DNA from: Poriferisodalis sp965198245
GTDB taxonomy: Bacteria; Actinomycetota; Acidimicrobiia; Acidimicrobiales; Poriferisodalaceae
Assembly: GCF_965198245.1 (NCBI RefSeq)
Contig: NZ_OZ240249.1
Coordinates: 1,922,001 to 1,986,000 of the forward strand
Reading direction: 5' to 3'
DNA length: 64,000 nt
Positions 26,537-34,100 of this stretch are shown here, piece after piece (position 1 is the first letter of the stretch; each line of letters begins with the position of its first letter). A program made the translations under genes and the position numbers. Under the pieces are notes generated by a model, which was not told the origin of the DNA, did not search any database, and saw nothing but the letters and a program-made list of their open reading frames with translations.

Positions 26537-28033
26537 ATGGTTGCGATCGCTGGCGTACGAGTGTATGCTTTCTTTGTGTTCATCGACCCGTCTGCACACC
26601 GCAATTGCGGCGCAACATCGGCAACCGGCACGCCCGGTTTTGTCGATGAAACAGGCGCCGGGCGGCATGACCCTGGCTCTTGTCGTGAGGTTGACGCCTG
26701 GCACGACAGCGCGGCCGATGCCGAACTCGGCGGGCTCAGCTATCAGGTCCCGGACGTTCAGCCATTTCAGCATCAGGCTGCGGCTGGCGATTCCGATCTC
26801 GGTGAGCTGAGTTATCGGGACCTGAAGGATCGGGTGATGGCGTTGGCCGGTGAGCGGGCCCGTGTCGAGGGGGAGTATCTGGCTGCTTTGGGCGAGATGA
26901 CGTCGCGAGTCGGCGCTCAGGCGGCGGCGCATCAGCTGCGAGAACTGACCCGCATGAACTCTCCGCAGGCACGGTCGGAGTCCCGACTGGCCGAGAGCCT
27001 CGTCTCCCACGAGATGACAGCCACGCTCGATGCGCTCAAGTCCGGAGAGATCCTGGCGTCTCATGCGAAGGTGATCGCCCGTGAGGCGCCCAAGAAGCAT
27101 CGTCGCAGCGAGGAAGATTTCTTGGAGCTGTGCCGGGCGTATCCCTCTGACAAGGTGGCGCGTCACCCGTTCGCCTATGTGAGCCAGCAGGTGTACGCCG
27201 ACATTGAGGCAGAGGCCGCTGCGAAGGGGCTCGGTCCGATCGACGCGGAACTCGAGTTGCAGCGCGCTGAACGGTCGGGGTCGATGCGGCAGGGCAGCGA
27301 CGGCATGTGGCATCTGTTCGCCACGTTCGACTTCATGACCGGCCGCCACCTCAACAGCGCCATCCAGGCCGCCGTGCGTTCGGCGCGCCGCCGCGCCCAG
27401 GACAACAGCAACAATGGCGGCGGCGGCAGCAATGGCGGCAGCGGAGGCCGTGTGGGCATCGATGTCGACGGCAACGTGAGCGGTGATGTCGAGCCCACGC
27501 AGACGCAGCTCACTGCTGACGCGATCAGCGACCTCATCGCCGGCACATCCACAGCGCGGCGGGCGAACACCAGCCTGATGATCATCGCGGACTACGACGT
27601 CGTGAACGACCGGCTCGTCAACCCTCGTCTCGACGACGGCACGCCGCTATCAGCGCAGATGCTCGCCGAGTACGCCATCGACGCCAAGGTGCTGCCCGCG
27701 GTGTTCAAGGCCGACTGGTCCGACCTGGCCCTGGGGCGTACCCGCAACGCCAGCGATGCTCAGCGGCTCATCCTCGCCGCACGCGACGGGGGCTGCATCG
27801 GCTGCGAGCTCACCTCTGAGCACACCCAAGCCCACCACATCGACTATTTCGAGAACGGCGGTCTCACCGAAGTTCCGAACTTGGCATCGATGTGCTGGGA
27901 CTGCCACACAGACCTCCACCAGCACGACCGAAAGATCCACACCCCACCCGACGGCCGACCCCGCCTGCTGCCACCCGCTCCAAACAGCAACGGGCCGCCC
28001 GCCCGGGAACCAGCCACCGCCCGCAGCCCATAG
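26537..28033 (+). CDS. DUF222/13E12-type protein with C-terminal HNH nuclease domain
   Basis: A 498-residue protein. Residues about 90-300 match the actinobacterial DUF222 (13E12 repeat) type, with helical segments such as RLAESLVSHEMTATLDALKSGEI and GMWHLFATFDFMTGRHL. A Gly/Asn-rich insert follows. The C-terminus is an HNH domain, CIGCELTSEHTQAHHIDYF..NLASMCWDCHTDLH, with the two CxxC zinc pairs, the HH pair and the final His. In Mycobacterium tuberculosis the related REP13E12 sequences are integration targets of prophage phiRv1, so the family is linked to mobile DNA; the function itself is not established. The N-terminal 60 residues have no homology I recognise, so the true start may be further in. 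Confidence 0.8.
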   Translation: MVAIAGVRVYAFFVFIDPSAHRNCGATSATGTPGFVDETGAGRHDPGSCREVDAWHDSAADAELGGLSYQVPDVQPFQHQAAAGDSDLGELSYRDLKDRVMALAGERARVEGEYLAALGEMTSRVGAQAAAHQLRELTRMNSPQARSESRLAESLVSHEMTATLDALKSGEILASHAKVIAREAPKKHRRSEEDFLELCRAYPSDKVARHPFAYVSQQVYADIEAEAAAKGLGPIDAELELQRAERSGSMRQGSDGMWHLFATFDFMTGRHLNSAIQAAVRSARRRAQDNSNNGGGGSNGGSGGRVGIDVDGNVSGDVEPTQTQLTADAISDLIAGTSTARRANTSLMIIADYDVVNDRLVNPRLDDGTPLSAQMLAEYAIDAKVLPAVFKADWSDLALGRTRNASDAQRLILAARDGGCIGCELTSEHTQAHHIDYFENGGLTEVPNLASMCWDCHTDLHQHDRKIHTPPDGRPRLLPPAPNSNGPPAREPATARSP

Positions 28034-28070
28034 CCCCACCCCCGGGCTGGCCACTGCCCGCCTCCGAGCG

Positions 28071-28103
28071 AACTCCGCCGAGATCCACGCGACGCCAGCG
28101 CCT
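28071..28103. repeat. uvrB 3'-end direct repeat, right copy
   Basis: 31 of 33 bases equal the last coding bases of uvrB (25410-25442). Read in the uvrB frame it would encode ELRRDPRDASA followed by a TAG stop, so it could serve as an alternative uvrB tail. It lies 37 bp after the DUF222/HNH stop. Confidence 0.65.
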
Positions 28104-28209
28104 AGGAGCGTGGTCGGAAAGTCGCATTTCGGGTGTTTGATGCACGCGAAACCGCAGGTCAGGGCCTTTGCGATCCGGGTCTGACAGCTATTGCCGACCA
28201 CCCTCCTAG
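28102..28209. mobile_element. MITE-like palindromic element, 108 bp
   Basis: CTAGGAGCGTGGTCGG at 28102-28117 and CCGACCACCCTCCTAG at 28194-28209 are inverted repeats with one mismatch in 16. Both ends carry CTAG, which may be a target duplication or part of the inverted repeat. The interior has no coding capacity. Its left end abuts the uvrB-tail copy, its right end abuts the IS982 inverted repeat. Confidence 0.5.
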
Positions 28210-28226
28210 ATGATTAGTTCCAAGGT

Positions 28227-28262
28227 TTTGGTGGTCGTAGGCGGTGAGTGAGCGTGCTGGTC
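28227..28262 (-). pseudogene. Separated C-terminus of the IS982 transposase
   Basis: On the minus strand these bases encode RPARSLTAYDHQ, the kind of tail (RSLTAYDH) that ends actinobacterial IS982 transposases. The main part of the gene stops matching at about 29618, on the far side of the IS110 element. The junction therefore marks the IS110 insertion point. Confidence 0.6.
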
Positions 28263-28284
28263 GGGTGTGTCGGACGCTCCCTTG

Positions 28285-29370
28285 TCAAGCGGCGAGTGCG
28301 TGCGACTGTTTTTGGGTCTGTTCGTCGCGCCACATTCGTCGGATGACGCGGTTGGCGAGTTGGCGTTTGTGGGCTCGTCTGGCTTCGCGTCGTGTCTTGC
28401 CTTCGGTGGCTTTTTTGGCGAGGTAGGCAATCGCTTGGGGCTGGCTGCGCTGTTGGGTGACCGACGCGATGTGCAGCACGCTGTTGATGCGCCGGTTGCC
28501 TCTGAAGTCGAGCCGGTGCTTGACGGGGCTGGCGGCGCCTTCGCCTGAGGACAGGGCGACGGCGCCGGTGCCGCACCAGCGGGCGAACTTGGACTCGCGG
28601 TCGAACCGGGTCGGGTCGCCGACTTCGCACAGCAGGGTGGCAGCTGCGATCGGGCCGATGCCTGGTTCGTCGCGCAGGGTGGTGCCGTGGCGGTCGAGCA
28701 GCTCGTCGATGAGGCGTTCGAGGCGGCGGATCTCGCGGCGAGCTGTGCGGTCCTGGCCGATGAACGCCTGGAGCCATTCGAGCCGATATTTGCCGGCGGG
28801 GGTCGAGCAGGTGTCGGGGTCGATCTGTTCGAGGCGGCGCAGCCTGGCTTCGATCTTGCCGTTCGTGGTGAGCTGGTCGCGTATCTCGGTCGGCAGCTTG
28901 GAGATCTGGTCCGCGACATGGTGCAAACCCAGCGTGCGTGCGGCCACCAGGGCCCGGCGATGCTCGAGCACAGCCTCGATCTCGGCCACGGCAGGGTCAT
29001 AGACCTCCAGCGTCTGGACGGGTCCCAGCGTCGGCTCGGCCAACAGCGCCCGGGCCGAGGCGACCGCGTCGACAGCGTCGGTCTTGCCCAGCTGACGCGA
29101 GCGGCGCTGGGCCGCTGAGCGCGACGCCGGCACCTCACGGGCGTCGAACCCGGCTGCTGTGAGCGCGATCGCGACGTGCGCTCCCCACTTGGCTGATCCC
29201 TCCACGCCGACCTGGCAGACGGCGTGAGCGTCGAGCAGATCGATCGCTTCGCCGTACCCGGCGGCGGTGTTGTCGAACGTCTCGTGAGTGATCTCGACGC
29301 CGCGATGGTCGACGATCCCTGCGGTGAAGGTGTCCTGGTGGGGGTCGATTCCCCCGACTGGCGGTGTCAT
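28285..29370 (-). CDS. IS110-family transposase (DEDD recombinase)
   Basis: A 361-residue transposase. The N-terminal RuvC-like DEDD domain starts GGIDPHQDTFTAGIVD with further acidic motifs in VGVEGSAKWG and GKTDAVDAVASARAL. The C-terminal Transposase_20 domain has DEPGIGPIAAATLLCEVGDPTRF and the catalytic-serine region GEGAASPVKHRLDFRGN. The frame is intact, so it may be active. It lies within and parallel to the broken IS982 transposase gene. The family inserts by RNA-guided recombination using an RNA from the element's non-coding end. Confidence 0.95.
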   Translation of the reverse strand: MTPPVGGIDPHQDTFTAGIVDHRGVEITHETFDNTAAGYGEAIDLLDAHAVCQVGVEGSAKWGAHVAIALTAAGFDAREVPASRSAAQRRSRQLGKTDAVDAVASARALLAEPTLGPVQTLEVYDPAVAEIEAVLEHRRALVAARTLGLHHVADQISKLPTEIRDQLTTNGKIEARLRRLEQIDPDTCSTPAGKYRLEWLQAFIGQDRTARREIRRLERLIDELLDRHGTTLRDEPGIGPIAAATLLCEVGDPTRFDRESKFARWCGTGAVALSSGEGAASPVKHRLDFRGNRRINSVLHIASVTQQRSQPQAIAYLAKKATEGKTRREARRAHKRQLANRVIRRMWRDEQTQKQSHALAA

Positions 29371-29612
29371 GCTGTGCTCCTGCTGGAAGTGAAACTCCGG
29401 TGGGTCCGGGAACGGCAGGGGCGCTTCGTCACAACCGAGTCGAGACAGTCAGGCTCCCTTCAAGACAGGAGCGCTCCTGCCGGCCCCACACTCGACGCGA
29501 CACGTCTGACAACAGGCACAAGGCCACAAGTCTGGTGGAGTCACCGTCGAGCATGGAACCGGACCGTAACCCCCTGGCAGAAGGCGCCGGCAAACCCAAC
29601 AGTGACACTCGG
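29371..29612 (-). ncRNA. Candidate IS110 bridge RNA region
   Basis: The 242-bp non-coding end immediately upstream of the IS110 transposase. IS110-group elements transcribe a structured bridge RNA from this position. Potential hairpins are seen, including the perfect 14-bp palindrome CAGGAGCGCTCCTG at 29466-29479. The target and donor loops were not resolved by eye, so the exact RNA limits are unknown. Confidence 0.35.
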
Positions 29613-29617
29613 TAGGT

Positions 29618-30469
29618 CTCGTTGTGCCAGATGGCGGCGGTGAGGGCGAGGAGCCGTGTCGCGATGCGCGCGGCGACGCCGGCTTTGGTGCGTCCTTTGT
29701 GGCGTTCGAGGCTGAGCTGGCCTTTGAGGGTCTCGTTGATCGATTCGATGATCTGGCGCAGGGGCCGCAGGAATCTTGCGCCGGGCCGTGGGGCCTCGGA
29801 TCGGGTGGCGGGGCGCGCCACGGTGATGCCGACGTCGCTGAGGTCGGCTTCGAACGCTGTGGAGCGGTAGCGGTTGTCGGCGATGAGGGTCTGGCCCGGC
29901 CGGGCGATCCGGGCCGCGTCGATCATGTCGGCGCAGACGTCGCGCTCGTCGGCTTTCGCGCCGGCGACCGCGAACGCGATCGGCAGCCCCGCCGGGGTGG
30001 CGACAAGGTGCAGCCCCAGACCCCAGAAGTACCGCGAATGCGACGCGCACCAGCCCTATTGGGCCCATCGGGCGAGGCCGGAGCGCTTCTGGGTCTCGCG
30101 GCTGGTGCCGCACTCGACCGCGGTGGAGTCCACCAGCCACACGTCGTCGTGCCACCACTCGCGTGCGAGCCATCCCATGACACGAGCGATCATCTCGCCG
30201 CTGCGCCGCAGCCGCTTGTTGTAGCCGTCACGGTTCGGCAGACAGGGGAACCACGGCACCAGATGCGCGTGCGCGAAGCGCACGAACTGCGACTCGTTGT
30301 CGAACCCCAGCAGCGCCGAGATCACCGCCAAGGTGACCAGCTCCGCGTCGGTCAGCTTCGGGGCGAACCCCACCACAGGCCGCTCGGGAACCCACCCAGG
30401 GTTCTGCGCCAACAGGCCATCGATCCTCACATACAGTGCGGTCGCGAGGGTGTCCAAGTCCGGGCCCAT
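29618..30469 (-). pseudogene. IS982-family transposase, broken by an amber codon and by IS110
   Basis: Starting at ATG 30469 the protein reads MGPDLDTLATALYVRIDG.. with IS982 motifs: VDSTAVECGTS (first Asp), LIADNRYRS (second Asp) and ESINETLKGQLSLERH (Glu). Codon TAG at 30056-30058 interrupts the frame between RWAQ and GWCASHSRYFWG; relatives have a Tyr there, suggesting TAC to TAG. After IWHN at about 29618 the sequence is replaced by IS110, and the missing tail is at 28227-28262. The gene is therefore inactive twice over. Confidence 0.8.
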
Positions 30470-30622
30470 GCTGAGAACCTCCAAGATCGAAGCGTGAATA
30501 CACACCCCGAGCCTGGACACCCTCACCCCACAACCGGTGGACCCCACCCCTTGGAACTCACCATCTCGCACACACCGGGAGTTGACAAACATAGGAGCAT
30601 CCACCGATGGAGTTCGCCCCGC

Positions 30623-30707
30623 ATCTTCCATGAACTCGCAGCTTCCATGAGCCCGCATCTGCGATGAGCCCGCAGCTTCGATGAGCCCGCAGCTTCCATG
30701 AGCGAAG
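30623..30707 (+). repeat. 17-bp tandem repeat, five units
   Basis: Five consecutive 17-bp units of the type AGCTTCCATGAGCCCGC (units at 30623, 30640, 30657, 30674, 30691; the last diverges after 13 bases). Each contains an ATGA. The fifth unit supplies the ATG used as start of the PIN-like gene. Confidence 0.8.
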
Positions 30708-31141
30708 GCGTCCTCGTGGACGACCACATCCTGTTGAGGATGCTGCTCGGCGAGGAGCCACGCGAGTTGCGGCCCCGAGGCGGCGGCGTCGCCACGACGG
30801 GGCTGTGGTACCACCGTCTCTGCCGTGCACTCGCCGATCAGGCTGTCGTCGGCTCGATGTCGCGCCGGCTCGGAGGTGTGTCGCCCGAAGTCGCAGCCGA
30901 GGTCATCGCCGCCGTCATCGAGCTGCCGGAATCAATCGAGCTGGTGCCGCTTCGCACGATCGGCTGGCCGATGGGCGAACTCGTACGAGACGGGGCCCGC
31001 CTCAACCTGCTCTCACTCGAAGCACTGGCTGCCGCTCGCTTTCTGGATGCGGAGATCTGCTACGCGCAGGCCAACGAGAACGAACCGCTCATCGACGCGG
31101 CTCACACCCACGCAATACCGATTCGCAGCCTGCAGATCTGA
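30698..31141 (+). CDS. PIN-like protein of the DDHxLL type, no visible antitoxin
   Basis: A 147-residue protein beginning MSEGVLVDDHILLRMLLGEE.. and containing RVATTGLWYHRLCRA-like and LVRDGARLNLLSLEALAAARFLDAEICYAQANENEPL segments. This resembles an actinobacterial family of PIN-like proteins often found in toxin-antitoxin context; VDDH at the N-terminus and AxFLDAEI and ANENEPLIDAA near the C-terminus would be the acidic clusters. No antitoxin precedes it: the IS982 end is only 130 bp upstream, so a partner may have been displaced. The start codon lies in the last unit of a 17-bp tandem repeat. A truncated relative is at 41772-41825. Confidence 0.6.
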   Translation: MSEGVLVDDHILLRMLLGEEPRELRPRGGGVATTGLWYHRLCRALADQAVVGSMSRRLGGVSPEVAAEVIAAVIELPESIELVPLRTIGWPMGELVRDGARLNLLSLEALAAARFLDAEICYAQANENEPLIDAAHTHAIPIRSLQI

Positions 31142-31168
31142 GCAGGTGCCTTCGCTGCTGAGTCGGAG

Positions 31169-34100
31169 TCAGAGGTTAGCGAGGGTGCGTCGGGCTGCTC
31201 GTGCGGCGGTGTCGGTGCGGGTCTGGCCGGTGATGCGTCGGATGTCGGCGCTGTCGGGCGCTGTTTGGGTGACGGTGGTGCGCACGTCTTCGGCGACTGC
31301 TGTGCGCCCGCCCACGATGATCACCCGGGTCGGCCGGTAGTCGCGTATCAGCGCTGCTGTCGCCTCGGGCAGCATGCCCTGCGCGGTGTAGGCGACCGCG
31401 GCGTTGTCGGTCGCCGCCGCCAGTGCAGCCGCGACGCCCACGTCGGGCGCGGACCAGCCGTTCGCGATCACCAAGGTGACGTCGGCGGGCGCCGCAGCGG
31501 GGTTGCCCAGCACGCGGCGTGCTGCTTGTGCGGCAGTGTCGATGCGGTCATCGCCGGTGAGCCGCGAAATGCTGGCTCCGTCTGCCGCGTCAGCGACCGC
31601 GTCGGCCACGTCAGGGCCGATCGCGGCGGTGCCCCCCACCAGGATCACCCGCGCCACCTCGTAGTCGCGCAGCAGCGCAGCGGACGCCTCAGACAGCGTG
31701 GCGGCCTCGGTGTACAGCACCGCGGCACGGCCGCTGCGCGCAGCCAACGCCGCCGCGGCACCGATATCAGGCGGCGACCAGCCGTTGGCCACAATCAGCG
31801 TGACCCGACCCGCCGCAGCGGGCGCGCCCAGAATGCGTCGCGCCGTCGCCGCCGCGGTGTCAGCGCGATCCACCCCTGACTCCCGCGAGATGCCCGAATC
31901 CGGCGACGCAGCACGGATCTGGGTCCGCACATCACGCGACACCGCCGAATTGCCGCCCACGATCACCACCTCAGCGGGCAGTGCTTCTCTCAACAGCGCC
32001 CTGGTCTCCGAGGACAGCTCGCCGCCCGCGGTATAGACCACCACCGCGCCGTCGGTACGAGCCGCCAGCACCGACGCCACGCCCACATCGGCAGCACTCC
32101 ACCCGTTCGCCACCACGAACGTCGCAACACCGACATCGAAATCACCGCCGCCGCCGCCGCCGCCGCCGTCAGAGCCGCCGCCGCCGGCATCGCCGTCGTC
32201 GTCCGCACCGACCGGGGTCGACCCGCTCGCCGTGTTCCCGGTGCCGGTGTCCGATGCGCCGGGCGTCGCAGCCGTCGTGGCGCCCGCGGTCACCGTGAAC
32301 GACACCTCCAGCGAGCCCCGCACATCGCCCTGGCCCCCGGGATCCGCGTACGCCGTCGCCCGCAGCGTGTAGGCGCCCGCCGGCAGCGCCTGCCCGTTGA
32401 CCCTGCCGGCCCCGTCGCCGTAGAGCGAGTACGGCGCCGCGTCGTCGGTGTGCGTCGCCGTCTTGGCGCCCGAGAGCGCGAACCGCACGCTCCCCGGCAC
32501 CACGCCCGGGCTGATGTCGGCCCGGATCCCGTAGCTCGCCGCCGCCAGCTCGCCGAGCTGCACCGTCGAGCCGTCCGCCAGCGCCATCAGGTCCGCGTTC
32601 GTGCCCGCGTCCACCAGCGTGAACCCCGTCAGCCACGCCACCTCGCGCTCGCTGTTCAGGATCGTCGCCACCGCCGAGCCGTCTCCGATCACCGCCGCCC
32701 CGTTGTTCGCATCGCTCCCCGCCGGATTGCTCAGCACCAGACCGAACGTCTCGCCGCTGTCCTCCTCGCCGTCGTCGGCGATCGGCACCCACACCGTCTT
32801 GCGCGTCTGGCCCGGCGCGAACGTCAGCGTCCCGCTCGTCGCCGTGTAGTCCGCCGACGCCACCGCGGTGGCGTCGGCGGTGGTGTAGTCCACCGTCACC
32901 GTCCCCGATGCAGCCGGGTCCAGCGTCACCAGGAACCCGGCCGAGCCGTCGGCCTCGTTCGCCGCCGCGTCGAACACCCTCAGCGTCGGCGCCCGGGAGT
33001 CCCAGGTGTGCTCAGACGACCATCCGCTCACCGCTGCGTTGCTGTAGGCGCGCACCCGGGCAGTGACCGGGCCCCGGCCCGAGGGGCCCGGCGGCAGCGT
33101 GATGCTCGTGCCCGCCTGCAGGCTGCGGTTCTGGTTCGCCCGGTTGCTGTAATGCAATCCGTGGCGCCACACCACCAGATAGCCCCACGCGCCGGGCACC
33201 GCGTCCCAGCTCATCACCCGGTCCGAGCCGATCTCCACACCGGCCGGCACCGCCAGCACCGCATCGGCGGGGCGGTCCACCAGGATCCGCACCCAACCGG
33301 TGCCGCCCGACACCAGGCCCGAGCGGGTGTCGTCGCGGGCATAGGAGACCCGGTGGTTGTACTTCACCTCGAACGGCGCGCTCAACAACGCGTCGTAGCG
33401 CCGGTCCCACGGGTAGTCCTCCAGGGCGGCCGCGGTAACCGTCACCTCGTGCCAGTCGTTCGGGGTGCCCCCGAAGATCGGGATGCGGTCGTTGGCCCGG
33501 TCCGGGAAGTTCGTCATGTCGTAGACATCGCTCATGGTGAGCTCGTTGCCGTTCTCATCGGTGCGGAAGCCGATGCCCTCCACCTCGCACCACAGGTTCG
33601 TGAACAGCGTCGGGGCGGTGTCGATCGGGCTCGTCGCGAGCCGCCCCGCCGGCGACGAGACACGCTGGGGGTTCACGTTGTATTTCCTGGTGCACGGCTT
33701 GAGGCGCACCCGGTACTTGCCCTCCTCGCCCATCCGGATCCGCAGCGCGGTGGTCGACGCGTCGTGCCAGGCGCCGTCGTTGAACACCTGCGCCTCCACC
33801 AGGTCACGCGCATAAGGGCTCGTCAGCGGCGTCTGGCCCTCACGGGCCGTGGCGTGCCAGTACGTCTGGCGGCGCGGAGAGTCGAAGTCCGGCGAGAAGT
33901 CCAGATCCACCCGGTACCAGCTGTCCGCGTCCAGACCGCCCAGCACCAGCCTCACGGCCTGCCACGCCTCCTTCCTCAACAGCGGGTACGGGTCGGCGTA
34001 GCCCACCGCGCCGGTGCCGGTGTCGGTGTAGCGCACATACAGCGGGTTGCCGTCGGGGTTGCGCACCCCGAAGCGCACCCACAGCGTCGAGTCGTCCGGC

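Larger units (their letters stand above)
28263..29612 (-). mobile_element. IS110-family insertion sequence inside the IS982 transposase gene
   Basis: Boundaries are inferred from where the IS982 transposase sequence breaks off (about 29618) and resumes (about 28262). The element has a short non-coding end of about 20 bp after the transposase and a long one of about 240 bp before it, the layout expected of IS110-type elements whose long end encodes a guide (bridge) RNA. No inverted repeats, as usual for the family. Confidence 0.65.
28208..30566 (-). mobile_element. IS982-family insertion sequence, interrupted by IS110
   Basis: Terminal inverted repeats read inward as AGATGATTAGTTCCAAGG (28208-28225) and AGATGGTGAGTTCCAAGG (30549-30566, on the minus strand), 16 of 18 identical. 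Without the inserted IS110 (about 1.35 kb) the element is about 1.0 kb, the normal IS982 size. The transposase is read right to left. No target duplication is evident. Confidence 0.75.

Noticed and set aside
30623..30707. Possible CRISPR array in the 17-bp repeats
   Set aside because: The units are directly adjacent with no spacers, and no cas genes are present.
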